From Candidatus Obscuribacterales bacterium (GTDB lineage: Bacteria; Cyanobacteriota; Vampirovibrionia; Obscuribacterales; Obscuribacteraceae): a DNA stretch of 64,000 bases. The stretch lies in NCBI GenBank assembly GCA_020050835.1, contig JAGVKB010000140.1, positions 1 to 64,000 of the forward strand, read 5' to 3'. The notes beneath the pieces are model-generated. The model was given only the letters and a program-made list of their open reading frames with translations, did no database searches and was not told the origin of the DNA. How positions within the stretch are numbered: position 1 is the stretch's first letter; the number at the start of each line of letters is the position of its first letter. Positions 22,466-32,411 of the stretch are shown here, one piece after another. Made by a program: the position numbers and the translations under genes.

Positions 22466-24394
22466 TCACTCTTCTACATCCCCGTTTGCTTTATAAGTTG
22501 CCCTGCCCCCACCTTTAACCTGGCAGACTACATTGCCCTGTCTGTCCATCGTTATTGACGTAAATGGTTTCGGATGTCTCTGAAACGAGCCTGGAGTGTT
22601 GCTTCGATAATCCTCGTAATTGGAATCCCAATCCCATCGCGTTCCATCCGGCAACTTAACGCTCGGGTGTTCGGCATTTTTCGAGTAATCAAACTCTGTT
22701 CGCGCCCCCTTGGCATGAGCGACATTACGAACACGTGCCTGCTCGTCTCTGTCAAAATGCCCACCGTTGGCATGAAGGGTGGTCGTCCAACCAGTCTTAC
22801 TGTCCTTGTAGTTTAGGTCACCATTTTGCTCCGTAGTGTAAGGACTGCCACGAAGCTCGGTTTCCTTTCCTTGCGCATGGTGAGCCCAAGTTTTCTTCTC
22901 GGGATTGTAGGCGAAGTAATCATGCTCGTTAATCTGAATCTTCCTAAGGCCGCCGGCGTTTGGATCGCCTGTTTTTTGATCGCCATACTCATAGGTACGA
23001 TTACCAGCTGGCGATGTCACCTCTGTTAACTTTCCGTCGACATAGGTAGACTTCACGCCGTTTTCCAAAGTCCTATTGTCGGGAGCCTTGCCTTGATGAT
23101 CCTTTCCGTCGCGCGTGTGAGTAGTGACGACATGGTCGGCACCCGTCTTAATGAGTGCTCCATCCCGCGAGACCTCAACAGTCCCTTTCGCGAGTTCACC
23201 CTTCTCATTAACCCATTCATTCTCTGCCTTGGGCGGCTTTAGGGTATCACCTCGATTCCAAACATGATTGTCACTGTCCTTGTATCTCTTAATACCTTTA
23301 TCGTCATACTGAAAGTCTTCCGTCTTGCCTTTGGCGTCTCTTACATGCGTCACACGTCCGGTGGCATCCAAGTCAGTATGGGACTTGTCAGCATACTCAA
23401 TGGACTTACTTCCGTCGCGCTTATTTACTTGTGTTTCGGTCTTGCTGGTCCAGGTTACTGTACCATCAGGATCGACTTTGAGAGCTCCTTCATATGGTTG
23501 CCTTCCTGGAGCGGTCCAGTCTTTGCCATTCTTCATGGTCCAAACTTCCCCGTTCTTTTCATAACTATCGACGGTCTTGCTGTCACCAGCATAATGAAGC
23601 TTAGTTTCGTTGCCGGCACCATCCTTAATTTGAGTGATTCGCTTCTTATCGTCAGTAGTTACTTCAGAACCATCTCTTCTTTCGACCGTCTGAGTATGCT
23701 TACTGAGATCGGTCTTCGTGATCTCGCCCTTTTCATTTGCAGAAACGGACATCTTTTCGTTATGCGGACCGGTAAATGTCTTTCCACCGTCGTTTGAGTG
23801 CCACTGCTGTCCGCCCTTATCTTTGTAATCGGTCAGCTTGCCATGGTCCCACTTAAACTCCTCAGTAGTCTTCTGTCCCTTCGAGTTGACATCTGTAACC
23901 TTGGTTACATGCCCTTCTTTGTCAGTGATAACTTGAGAGCCACCAGGATAGGTCTTCTTCTCTCCACCATCGGGATTCTTTCCGACTTGAACCCACTTCT
24001 TATCTTCGACGCGATAATGCGCTTCCGGCTTTCCAGTATCCGGATTGATCGCATAAACATCTTTTGAATCCTTGCTCGGCTTTACAAACAGATAGTCGCC
24101 GCTCTTGCCGTGTCCATGACCGACAATCTGGGACCCTTCAGGCAGATGCTGCTTGAATTTCTCATTTAGTTTGCCGAGCTCGCGCTTGGTCGCGGCAGCT
24201 TCGGCATTCTCCTCGAGCTTTTGGGGATCCTTTGCATCTTTGTGCTGGTCTTTGTAGGCCTTCTTTTCGGCATCATGACCGGCAAAGATATCGTGTACTA
24301 ACTTCTGCCCATGCTCGGGTTTCTGTCCGCGCTCGAAAACGGACTTGCTGGGGTCCTTGAAGTGGGAATCTTCAACGTTAGACTTGGTGCCCAT
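22466..24394 (-). CDS. YD/RHS-like beta-repeat protein (642 aa)
   Basis: The start is well supported: GGAGG lies 7 bases upstream of the ATG. The first 100 or so residues are very charged (Lys, Asp, His) and have no signal peptide. The rest is a series of short repeats of roughly 20 to 30 residues with phrases such as DGSEVTTDD, KDGAGNETKLHY and YEYGD. The repeats are rich in Asp-Gly turns, Lys, Thr and Trp and resemble degenerate YD or RHS repeats, which form beta sheets in toxins and surface proteins. The toxin core and the hypervariable tip of typical RHS proteins are not seen. The repeat style matches the beta-repeat blocks of the giant protein. The function is unknown. Confidence 0.8.
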   Translation of the reverse strand: MGTKSNVEDSHFKDPSKSVFERGQKPEHGQKLVHDIFAGHDAEKKAYKDQHKDAKDPQKLEENAEAAATKRELGKLNEKFKQHLPEGSQIVGHGHGKSGDYLFVKPSKDSKDVYAINPDTGKPEAHYRVEDKKWVQVGKNPDGGEKKTYPGGSQVITDKEGHVTKVTDVNSKGQKTTEEFKWDHGKLTDYKDKGGQQWHSNDGGKTFTGPHNEKMSVSANEKGEITKTDLSKHTQTVERRDGSEVTTDDKKRITQIKDGAGNETKLHYAGDSKTVDSYEKNGEVWTMKNGKDWTAPGRQPYEGALKVDPDGTVTWTSKTETQVNKRDGSKSIEYADKSHTDLDATGRVTHVRDAKGKTEDFQYDDKGIKRYKDSDNHVWNRGDTLKPPKAENEWVNEKGELAKGTVEVSRDGALIKTGADHVVTTHTRDGKDHQGKAPDNRTLENGVKSTYVDGKLTEVTSPAGNRTYEYGDQKTGDPNAGGLRKIQINEHDYFAYNPEKKTWAHHAQGKETELRGSPYTTEQNGDLNYKDSKTGWTTTLHANGGHFDRDEQARVRNVAHAKGARTEFDYSKNAEHPSVKLPDGTRWDWDSNYEDYRSNTPGSFQRHPKPFTSITMDRQGNVVCQVKGGGRATYKANGDVEE

Positions 24395-24578
24395 CCTAAT
24401 TCCTCCCGAACCTGATTGCCTTTCGGCACTCCTTGAATCTTACACCTGTAGCCGGCTAACTCATACAACTATTGCTTGACAAACCTTATGAACTATTTCT
24501 CCCTCAGCTCTACGTATAATCCCAGAACACAACAAACCTCGTTCATCCCTGGAGCAAGAAGATGGTGGCGCGCCTCCA

Positions 24579-25844
24579 TCACAGTTTTCTAAATCTTGCA
24601 GTGACATACATGCCACCATCAATAGTTTCATATGAAACTGAAAGCTTGAGCGGATCGAGATTCAAATCTCGAACTTGAAAGCTGTTACGAATTAGTTGTC
24701 CCGGCTTCAACGGTTCGGTAACGAAGAAGCGATCCTCGCCGTTGGCACTGGAGAATTGATCGATCCTGAAACCGTTATTCAGCAATGCTACTGCCTGGTC
24801 ACCACTTTCAGTGCGGAAAAAGAGATTGCCTGTGACCGGATCGCAAAGCACCACGGCAACAATTTGCGCCTCGCGCGCCTTCCGTCCGGGCGAGACCGCC
24901 GGTACAAGCACATATCTTGCCGGATCGCTCGACCTCATGATGCACGTGCCGTCAGCAAACAGTACTTCGGCAACTTGCTCGTCACTAAGAATCACGTCCC
25001 AAAGCCACTCTCCATTCGGGCTTGCCACACTGAGATCGACTTCTCTTCTTAGTCCTTCGGCTGGCACTTTCACCGGCGCAAATTGCTCGAGAACAACAGG
25101 CGGACTTGCCATGCGCTCCGGCTCAACTCTTGCTGCTGGCTTGGAAGCTTGATTCTCAAATACAGGCAGTGGCAACGACTCAGCCCCGTGTACCGACTCG
25201 GACTCTTCCAATTCAACCGATCCTTGTCCTCCGGCAGAACCGTGCGCCCCCTCGCCTTCGGACAATTCAGTTGAGTCGTCTTCTCGACTATCGTAAGTCG
25301 GTGGTGATGATTGCTGATTCTCAATCGCTTCAAGCACATTGAAACTGGCTGCCAACTCGTCTCCTAACGCCTCGACGATTGGATCTACATCGTCACCAAT
25401 TTCTTCGACTTCGGGCTCAGCCTGGACATTTTGAAAGATTGCCTCCTCGATACTCAGGTCTGAGTAAACGAAGAACCTTTTCCCGTCTTCAAGTATCTCG
25501 CCAAGCACTGTTCGCTCGCCATCGCTTACTGCTGCCGTGCTTTGGTTCGGCTTACTGTGAAAGGCGGTAATTGTTTGCTCTAATGCTTGCCGCAAAATTC
25601 CCGGCGGGGAGCCGTCCTTCAAAATAGTCTGGTCAAGGTCGAATCGCTTGCCGCCATAAACGTACTCTTTCAAATGCTCTTCAGGCAGCAACTCCTTCGC
25701 CAATCCAAACACCGAGCTAATGCCGCTGGAGGTGCCTTTTTTTAGCTTGCCGAGATAGCTCTTATAACCGTCTACATGCTCCTGCAATCCAGCAAAAGCT
25801 TGAGCCGGCGATGCTCCTTCGTCGTCATCATCTTGATCGCTCAT
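24579..25844 (-). CDS. Unrecognised acidic protein (421 aa)
   Basis: The start is taken as the ATG at 25844 because AGGAG sits 7 bases before it. A TTG one codon upstream is less well placed. The N-terminus is acidic (MSDQDDDDEG). Residues 20-130 look folded and helical. A Glu/Ser/Pro-rich acidic linker covers about 140-250. The last 170 residues look like a beta-rich domain ending in YETIDGGMYVTARF. I recognise no family. No signal peptide or membrane segment is seen, so a cytosolic location is likely. A 184-base gap separates it from the gene downstream, so shared transcription is uncertain. Confidence 0.75.
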   Translation of the reverse strand: MSDQDDDDEGASPAQAFAGLQEHVDGYKSYLGKLKKGTSSGISSVFGLAKELLPEEHLKEYVYGGKRFDLDQTILKDGSPPGILRQALEQTITAFHSKPNQSTAAVSDGERTVLGEILEDGKRFFVYSDLSIEEAIFQNVQAEPEVEEIGDDVDPIVEALGDELAASFNVLEAIENQQSSPPTYDSREDDSTELSEGEGAHGSAGGQGSVELEESESVHGAESLPLPVFENQASKPAARVEPERMASPPVVLEQFAPVKVPAEGLRREVDLSVASPNGEWLWDVILSDEQVAEVLFADGTCIMRSSDPARYVLVPAVSPGRKAREAQIVAVVLCDPVTGNLFFRTESGDQAVALLNNGFRIDQFSSANGEDRFFVTEPLKPGQLIRNSFQVRDLNLDPLKLSVSYETIDGGMYVTARFRKL

Positions 25845-25847
25845 CAA

Positions 25848-26150
25848 GCATCTCCTCTGCTCTTAAGCCTACTGCCACCCATGAGTTCCGATGTTCTCCT
25901 CGGCTGACGACCGACTACCCCAATAATATATTCCACAGACGCTTAAGAATCTCACTGCTGCAGAAACAGGACTATTTCGCCCTTAATGCTAAAAACCTAG
26001 CCCAGCCAACGCTCTAAGGATACCAAAGGCTCAGTGCCAGAAATTTTTATCTACTGAGCCAAATTTGCCAAAAATGCCAGCCTGCCGGAAGGACAGCAGG
26101 CTGGCATTCTCACTATGTCTGTTGAAACCTCTTCGGACCGGCACAAACGC
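25848..26150. other. Intergenic stretch with one terminator
   Basis: This stretch of about 300 bases lies between two minus-strand genes. It holds the hairpin at 26073-26108 and presumably the promoter of the 421-residue gene. I see an AT-rich TATATTAT stretch on the minus strand (about 25922-25930) without a convincing -35 box. No RNA gene or coding frame is supported. Confidence 0.5.
26069..26108 (-). terminator. Rho-independent terminator after the 295-aa gene
   Basis: A perfect 13-bp stem is formed by AATGCCAGCCTGC (26073-26085) and GCAGGCTGGCATT (26096-26108) with a 10-base loop. On the minus strand the stem runs into a TTTTT tract. It lies about 43 bases past the stop codon at 26151. 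Confidence 0.8.
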
Positions 26151-27038
26151 TTAGATATTGACGAAGTAATTGTACATATGAGCCGATTGTACCGGCTTGC
26201 CGTTGCAGCTGAGCGATATTCCTACCGCAAATGAATCGGCGACGCGGGCAACTCCAAAGGGAGTCGTGCATCGTTCGGTTGCGCTCAATTGGAGCGCCGG
26301 ATCGAGCTTTGCTAGTTGTGCGTTTACTTGCTCCAGATACTTGTACTGTTCCGCGGTTCCTTGCAGAATCGGCAGTCTTTCCCCGGCAGGCGGGTTCATC
26401 TTCAAGCGAGCAATCGCTTCGGGCGTCAGATAACCGTGCTCTGCGATATGCTTGGCCGTCTGCTCAGCGTCCTTGGCCAGCTCTTCCTTAGTCATGTCTC
26501 GAAAGGAAGCTGGAGAGAATTTCACTTCACGGTTCGAGGTTCTAACCTTCTCGATGCCGTTCTTGCCGATCTCCAGCCACTTCCCATCAGAGAATTCAAT
26601 GATTGTCTTGTCTCCGTTTCGATGTACCTTCGCGTCTCCGGAATTGATCGACTCAGGACTCTTCTTATCGGTCAGATCGATGAAGGTTGATTTGGAGCCT
26701 TCGATTGTTACCCCTTTCCCATCAATCCAGACTTTCATTCCGTTGTTCAGAACGAGGCATTGTTGCTGCCCATTGGACACAAAGTTATCACCGGTAACCA
26801 ACTCTTGAATGCCAGGCTTAGGAGTACAATCCGTCTTGAAGATCGGCCCGAAAGGGTTGCGAATTGGATCCTCCAGTGACAACATAGGACCAATAACATC
26901 TGACGTGTTGCTGCCGCTCTTAGCCGGATTACTGAGGCGCATCTCCTCAGTCGTCCAAATGAGACTCAAGTTGTTATCTTCAGCCTGAACTGAGGCATCG
27001 GTCGAGTTACCCAAATTTCCTTCTGCTTCGCTTCTCAT
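26151..27038 (-). CDS. Unrecognised protein with DG-type beta repeats (295 aa)
   Basis: The ATG start has AAGGAAAG just upstream. The first 70 residues are polar and look disordered. Residues 90-175 contain strand-turn elements (KVWIDGKGVTIEG, IIEFSDGKWLEIGKNG) similar in style to the beta repeats of the giant and 642-residue proteins. A helical segment (about 180-240) follows, and then a C-terminal part with two Cys residues (ERCTTPFGV and SLSCNGK) that could pair. No signal peptide is visible. A clear terminator follows the gene. The function is unknown. Confidence 0.7.
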   Translation of the reverse strand: MRSEAEGNLGNSTDASVQAEDNNLSLIWTTEEMRLSNPAKSGSNTSDVIGPMLSLEDPIRNPFGPIFKTDCTPKPGIQELVTGDNFVSNGQQQCLVLNNGMKVWIDGKGVTIEGSKSTFIDLTDKKSPESINSGDAKVHRNGDKTIIEFSDGKWLEIGKNGIEKVRTSNREVKFSPASFRDMTKEELAKDAEQTAKHIAEHGYLTPEAIARLKMNPPAGERLPILQGTAEQYKYLEQVNAQLAKLDPALQLSATERCTTPFGVARVADSFAVGISLSCNGKPVQSAHMYNYFVNI

Positions 27039-27282
27039 TTAACTTTCCTTCTCGCTGTAATATCAACAAAACACTGTGATTGTTGGGGTGGCATCGCCAT
27101 GGACTGTCAATGGGTGAAAAACTACACATTAGTGGCAACCTGTGAGAGCGGTGTGAGAACACGAACCAATGAAACATTGACCAAGAGCAGTCCAACAGCT
27201 GGCTTTAGCAAGCACACAAACTATCCGTCAGATCCGTTCGGATACTTAGATAGAGCAGCGCTTTCGTGCGCGAACTTTTCTT

Positions 27283-29415
27283 CTACTTGGATAGTGCAGC
27301 GCCTGCCTGCTCTACCCGTTCGGCATCGCTATTGCGATTCCTCTTTCGAAGAAACTGGGCAAAACTTTGAACACATTCGTCGAAGATGGCGCTGTCGTCC
27401 TTCCGGCCCTTCTTCAAGATTGAGATAGCCCGCTTGAACTTAGCTTCCGCTTCCGCGCAGTCTCCAACTGCATCGCAAACTTTTGCGAGCTTGTACCAAT
27501 TCTGACCGACGATTGGAGCATCAGGGCCGACGTCTTGCACATTCAGTGTAAGTGCCTGATTCAACGCATCCAGAGCCTGATCGTACCTGCCGCTTGCTGC
27601 ATAACAATCTCCGAGCGCCTCGAGATTGAATGTCAAAAGAACGTCATTCTTTTTGAATCCAGGCATAGCCTGACTGAACTGATCATTAACACTTTGGTGA
27701 ATCTTGACCAGCCTCTGAAAGAGCGAAATCGCTTCATCATACTTCTTCTGATCTTGGAGAATCATAGCCAGTGAACTAAGACTTGGACCCAGGAAACCGC
27801 TGTCCGGTCCATATGAGCTTTCATCCAGCGCAACAGCTTTTCTAAAGCAGGTTTCTGCTTTGTCGTGCAAACCCTGATCTCGATAGATACAGCCCAAAGC
27901 ATAGATCGGTTGAGAGCTCGACTTGGAGTCCGCTCCGTCTTCGCTCACGGTCCGAGCGATCCGCTCCTTGCAGATCGCTTCTGCCTCTTGCCACTTCTTT
28001 TCTGCTTGATATATGCTCGTCAAGTTCATCAAGATTGAGTCGTCAGGAGTGTTACCCCCCTTTAGCTTCAGCGCTCTCTTGTAAACAGCTTCAGCCTCCT
28101 GATACTCCTTTTCGTGCTCGAGCACATTGCCGAGAATATTGAGGCAGCTGACTAACCTGGGATCATCGACTCCGTATCTACTTTCATTCAAAGCGAGATA
28201 ACTACGATCAAGCTGAATCGCTTTGTTCGGTTTATCTGAAAACAGAAAGTGACTGGATAGTGTCCAGACATAATGATCCAGACCTTGCGGGATAACATCC
28301 TTAACTTGACCGAGCATGGTGATCAGCTGCTGAACCGCCCCCAGGGCTTCATCATAGTTTTTGTTCTTCAAATATGCTGCAACGAGGCTGTCCTGCTTTG
28401 ATATAGATGTAGGCTTTCCAATCTTCCTTTGGTGAACGGTCGCCTTGTTTGTTGCTCCTAATCCACTGAGCGCTTCGGCTCGTTTGAAAAACTGCTCGGA
28501 ATCAATGATCTTCCCTTGCTCCTGGCACGACGAACTCAAAGACGATAGACATTCGTACAACAGAGACCGATCGGGCTGCTCACTCTTATCCAAGATGTAG
28601 AGCGCCTGTCTCAGAGGCGGTTCGGCTTGCACATATTGGCTCTGCAGGCATTTCTCATTTCCCAGTGCGATCAACGACCTGACTACATACTCTCCTTCTG
28701 CTTGTCCATAAGCTTGTTGAGTCGCGATTGCTTGATTATAGGCGCCTTCAGCATCCGGGTATCTCTTTTGTCGCTTCAGCACATCTCCCAGATAGAAGCG
28801 CGTCGAAGCAAGAAGATCAGTCAGCGGATATCCAAAGCTATCTAGAACCGTACTTACAACTCCAGTAGGAAGCGGTGCTACGACTTGAGACAGCAGCGCT
28901 TCGGCCTTGCGCAGCTCCTCTTCTGATTCGTTTAATTTGTCCTGACTGACATGTACAAGCGCAATGCCGTAATTAAGTGTCGCTATCCTCTGGACACTTT
29001 GCGGCTGACGTTTAAGCTCGATCGAAATCGCTCTCTGATAGGCTTTCTCAGACTGCTCGAGTTTATTCTCATACAAGAGCGCGCTAGCCAATAGCTCAAG
29101 AGTTGACACCAATCTGGCATCACTACCACCTAGCTTCTCGGCGACAGTTAACTCCTCATAACCAGCCTTGACTGCTGCCTCATAATCAAGACTGGCAAAA
29201 GCCTGTTGCGCCCTTTCATGAAGCGCCTGCCACGCCAGTTCATCACTGGCCGGCGGATCGGAAATGACTGTGGGATTGGACTCAAACCCGAGCACCGAGT
29301 CTTCGCTCCAGCCGAGCCAGGAGCTAATCACACCTGCTAGCAGGATTACTAGCATGGGCCTGACTTTATCAAATTGGCGAATCTCTAAGACCAAGCTCGT
29401 GCTCCCTACTTCCAT
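27283..29415 (-). CDS. TPR-repeat protein with N-terminal membrane or signal segment (710 aa)
   Basis: The frame is open up to a TTG at 29496. The ATG at 29415 gives a normal N-terminus with charged residues followed by a hydrophobic stretch (MLVILLAGVISSWLGW), read as a signal anchor or signal peptide. An internal ATG at 29355 is another option, and no start has a strong Shine-Dalgarno. The rest is a string of about ten tetratricopeptide repeats of the kinesin-light-chain type, with phrases such as YQEAEAVYKRALKL and YDEAISLFQRLVKI and 42-residue spacing. TPR arrays bind proteins, so the likely role is as a scaffold outside the inner membrane. The partner is unknown. Confidence 0.85.
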   Translation of the reverse strand: MEVGSTSLVLEIRQFDKVRPMLVILLAGVISSWLGWSEDSVLGFESNPTVISDPPASDELAWQALHERAQQAFASLDYEAAVKAGYEELTVAEKLGGSDARLVSTLELLASALLYENKLEQSEKAYQRAISIELKRQPQSVQRIATLNYGIALVHVSQDKLNESEEELRKAEALLSQVVAPLPTGVVSTVLDSFGYPLTDLLASTRFYLGDVLKRQKRYPDAEGAYNQAIATQQAYGQAEGEYVVRSLIALGNEKCLQSQYVQAEPPLRQALYILDKSEQPDRSLLYECLSSLSSSCQEQGKIIDSEQFFKRAEALSGLGATNKATVHQRKIGKPTSISKQDSLVAAYLKNKNYDEALGAVQQLITMLGQVKDVIPQGLDHYVWTLSSHFLFSDKPNKAIQLDRSYLALNESRYGVDDPRLVSCLNILGNVLEHEKEYQEAEAVYKRALKLKGGNTPDDSILMNLTSIYQAEKKWQEAEAICKERIARTVSEDGADSKSSSQPIYALGCIYRDQGLHDKAETCFRKAVALDESSYGPDSGFLGPSLSSLAMILQDQKKYDEAISLFQRLVKIHQSVNDQFSQAMPGFKKNDVLLTFNLEALGDCYAASGRYDQALDALNQALTLNVQDVGPDAPIVGQNWYKLAKVCDAVGDCAEAEAKFKRAISILKKGRKDDSAIFDECVQSFAQFLRKRNRNSDAERVEQAGAALSK

Positions 29416-29511
29416 AGGACCAGATTTTAGCAGAATGGCAGGTAGCTGCGAACCTGCTAGTGCGCAGACCACGAGCCGGCAGCTGCACTTTCTCAAGGTC
29501 CGAACCGGTGA

Positions 29512-30744
29512 CTATTCGGCGCGCAAAGCCTCAATCGGATCGAGCCTGGCGGCACAACGGGCCGGATAAACACCGAAGAAGAGACCAACTAGAATGGAGA
29601 CTCCAAAAGAGATCGCCACCGAATATGGTGTCACAATCGTTGTCCATTTCGCGAAGTAGCCGATTGCATAGGAGCCTGTCACACCGACAAGAATTCCGAT
29701 CAAGCCGCCGCACAGCGAAAGCACCGTCGCCTCGATCACGAATTGCCATAAAATATCTTGCTGGCGCGCTCCTACTGCCTTGCGAATGCCAATCTCACGA
29801 GTGCGTTCGGTGACGGAGACGAGCATGATATTCATAATGCCAATCCCACCGACCAACAGAGAGATTCCAGCGGTGGACCCGAGCAACATCGAGAAGACTC
29901 CGGTGACTGATTGCGCTGTTTGCAGCAATTCCATCTGTGTTCTGATCATGAAATCATCCTGAATCGGAGGTTTAATTTTATGCCTGAGCCGCAAGAGATT
30001 GGTAATTTGAAACTGCGCAGGCAAAATATCATCTTCGGTTTTTGCCTGCGCCAGGACGTATTGAACGCGATGACCGGTAACGGCGTTCAAGCCGAACAGA
30101 TGATTATAGGCCGAAGTGATCGGCACGAATATCTGGTCGTCCATATCCCTGAATTGATTCGAGCCCTTGTGTTCCATGACGCCGATCACGTCGAAACCCT
30201 GGCCTTTTACCAGCACTTGCTTGCCGATTGGATCTTCTGCGGCAGAAAATAAATTACCGACCACCGTTTCGCCAAGGACACACACCCGCGCGTTGTGATC
30301 GATCTCAGACTGATTGAAAAATCTGCCGCGAGCGACATTGAAATTTCTCACCGTCGGATACTCAGGCAGCGTGCCCATCACGTTTGTAAACGTGTTTTGA
30401 TTGCCCAACTGAACCTGCAGCTGTTGATCCACACCTGGCACCACATTTTCGACTGCCGGGCAGACGTCTCGGATTGCCTGAGCGTCCTCCCAGGTCAAGG
30501 TGGACGAGCTGCCCTGCCCCAACGAGACGTGCCCGAGCGTGGCTGTTCCAGCACGAACATAGAGCAGGTTAGAGCCGAGAGCCTGTATCTGCTTCTCGGT
30601 CTCCACCTTTGCGCCCTGCCCAATTGCAAGCAGTGCAATCACAGCTGCGATGCCGATAATAATTCCCAGTACGGTCAAACCGCTACGCATCCGGTTTGCT
30701 GTGATGCCCTGCCAAGCCAGTTGTATTAGCCCCCAGAGATTCAT
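29512..30744 (-). CDS. MacB-type ABC transporter permease (no ATPase domain)
   Basis: This is an inner-membrane permease of the FtsX/MacB family. It has one N-terminal membrane helix (GLTVLGIIIGIAAVIALLAI), a periplasmic MacB_PCD domain of about 200 residues, and three C-terminal helices with the family signature TERTREIGIRKAVGA. The start is the ATG at 30744 (MNLWGL), 7 bases after the stop of the adaptor gene, and not the longer upstream frame. MacB normally carries an N-terminal ATPase domain, but this chain lacks it and no partner ATPase lies beside it. With the adaptor it would export a peptide, lipid or antibiotic toward an outer-membrane channel. The substrate is unknown. Confidence 0.9.
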   Translation of the reverse strand: MNLWGLIQLAWQGITANRMRSGLTVLGIIIGIAAVIALLAIGQGAKVETEKQIQALGSNLLYVRAGTATLGHVSLGQGSSSTLTWEDAQAIRDVCPAVENVVPGVDQQLQVQLGNQNTFTNVMGTLPEYPTVRNFNVARGRFFNQSEIDHNARVCVLGETVVGNLFSAAEDPIGKQVLVKGQGFDVIGVMEHKGSNQFRDMDDQIFVPITSAYNHLFGLNAVTGHRVQYVLAQAKTEDDILPAQFQITNLLRLRHKIKPPIQDDFMIRTQMELLQTAQSVTGVFSMLLGSTAGISLLVGGIGIMNIMLVSVTERTREIGIRKAVGARQQDILWQFVIEATVLSLCGGLIGILVGVTGSYAIGYFAKWTTIVTPYSVAISFGVSILVGLFFGVYPARCAARLDPIEALRAE

Positions 30745-30751
30745 GGCGGTT

Positions 30752-32290
30752 TCATTTCGAATGACCAAAACCGCGTGGTATCTGCGGCTGGCTGCCACCG
30801 CCGCCACCGCCACCAAATCCCATTCCACCACGCCCGGGCATCTTGCCTGTATCTGCGGCGAAGCCTTGCTCCTCCAGCTGAGACTTAGTCAGTCCCAGGA
30901 AGACGCGAGTGCCATCTTTCAATCCGTCGAGAACTTCCGTACTCGTACCGCATGTCGGCCCGATCTTCACCGCCTTGAAGTGCGGCTCGCCCTCCGTATT
31001 CGGTACCAGCACGCCGGTTTTCCCCTGCTTTGACATAATGCAGGCAGTTGGAATCAAGAGAGCATTGGCTTTGATACCGGCCAGAAATTCGGCATTGACG
31101 TTCATACCGGACATCAGGAGATGGGACGGATCATCATCGATGGTGGCATGGACTTCAAATGTAGTGACATTTTGATTGATGATCGCTTCCGGAGCGATCA
31201 AGTTGACCTTGCCGTGAAACATCCTTTCGGGAAAAGCGTTTGCCACAATCTCTACCGATTGACCCAGTTTTATCCTATCCATATCGGTTTCAGCCACTGC
31301 AGCCACTAGCTCCAACCTACCAGCCAGTGAAATTATTGAGCTGGAAGTGGCCGATGTGGTGGCAGCAGAGGTGGTAGGTGTAACTATCGCACCTTCATCC
31401 GTGTACTTCTGAGTAACGACCCCATCAAATGGAGCTTTAATCTTAGTGTCATTGAGCTGGCTTTCTAGAAACTTCAAATTTCCTTCAGCCTGCACAAGAG
31501 ACATCTGAGCAGCTTGTCTATCCTCGAACCGGTAGCCATCCTTCATCATGCTGTATTGCTGCCTAGCTGAATCGAGCTCGGCTTTACTTTGCGATAAGAC
31601 CGACTCCTGCTGCTTGAGTTCGCGCTGGTATTGGTCCAGTAAGGCTCGCGATATCTTTGCCTGCGTCACAGCATTGAGTCTTTCCTGATCCGAAATGGCG
31701 CCCTGGACCGCCAGATCGCTCAGACGTTTGGCGTTCGTCTCATCCCTCAATACCTGAGCATTAGCAGACTGAATAAGAGTCTGGCAGCGACCAACCGCCT
31801 GCTCGGCGTTGCGCACCATACTTTCCGCCCGAGAAACAAAAGCTCTGGAAGCGAGCACTTCTTGCGGTCGATTGCCATGTATCGCTTTGTCGCAATTGGC
31901 TTTAGCAGCAAGATGAGCACCGCGTGCCGCTTGCACTTGACCGATCAAGTTACTGTCATCCATGATCGCCAGGACTTGCCCGCGGTGAACATATTCACCT
32001 TGTTGAACCAACAATTTCTTCAGCAACCCGGTTACTTTGGGGCTAATCTTGACCTGATTGAAAGGTTTGATTACACCGCTGGCGATCACTCGCACATCAA
32101 TCTGACCGCGCTTGACTGGCACGGTCTTCTTCTGCCAATCCGAACCAGAATTGTTTTTCGACCAATACCAATAGGCGCCGCCAGCGCTGGCAGAAATGAG
32201 CAAGACTACCAGTATTAGGCGAACCCACAAGGTGCGCAGACCACCTGCTCCAAGCGTGCCAACCTCTGTTTTCAATCCTTCCTGCAACAA
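30752..32290 (-). CDS. MacA/HlyD-type periplasmic adaptor
   Basis: The protein has one N-terminal membrane helix (LWVRLILVVLLISASAGGAY), then the half-lipoyl motif region (VRVIASGVIKPFNQVKISPKV), a long coiled-coil hairpin (about 130-260), the second lipoyl half (IKAPFDGVVTQKY) and beta-barrel and membrane-proximal domains. The C-terminus has a Gly-rich run. Such adaptors link an inner-membrane ABC permease to an outer-membrane TolC-type channel. The next gene is the permease, 7 bases on. The start is unclear: there is no ATG, and TTG codons at 32290 and nearby are the candidates, with AGGAAGGA close by. Confidence 0.88.
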   Translation of the reverse strand: MLQEGLKTEVGTLGAGGLRTLWVRLILVVLLISASAGGAYWYWSKNNSGSDWQKKTVPVKRGQIDVRVIASGVIKPFNQVKISPKVTGLLKKLLVQQGEYVHRGQVLAIMDDSNLIGQVQAARGAHLAAKANCDKAIHGNRPQEVLASRAFVSRAESMVRNAEQAVGRCQTLIQSANAQVLRDETNAKRLSDLAVQGAISDQERLNAVTQAKISRALLDQYQRELKQQESVLSQSKAELDSARQQYSMMKDGYRFEDRQAAQMSLVQAEGNLKFLESQLNDTKIKAPFDGVVTQKYTDEGAIVTPTTSAATTSATSSSIISLAGRLELVAAVAETDMDRIKLGQSVEIVANAFPERMFHGKVNLIAPEAIINQNVTTFEVHATIDDDPSHLLMSGMNVNAEFLAGIKANALLIPTACIMSKQGKTGVLVPNTEGEPHFKAVKIGPTCGTSTEVLDGLKDGTRVFLGLTKSQLEEQGFAADTGKMPGRGGMGFGGGGGGGSQPQIPRGFGHSK

Positions 32291-32411
32291 CTGACCAACC
32301 TGCCTGCACCGAAGCTGTATCGAGAATAACCCGCCAGTTCTATCCTACCCCGATAGTACCGTCGAAATATCGGGACGTCAAAGCAAATCGGTGGATTGAG
32401 CGGACAACAAT

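Noticed and set aside
22463-22468. TGA recoded as an amino acid in this organism
   Set aside because: TGA is used as a normal terminator in several standard genes here (for example the ATGA overlaps in the lpt operon), so the standard bacterial code applies.
24476-24520. TTGACA and TATAAT on the plus strand before the 642-residue gene
   Set aside because: The two hexamers are 33 bases apart, too far for one promoter, and point toward no plus-strand gene.
27039-27282. Short inverted repeat ATCCG/CGGAT after the TPR gene
   Set aside because: Too short and without a T tract to be called a terminator.
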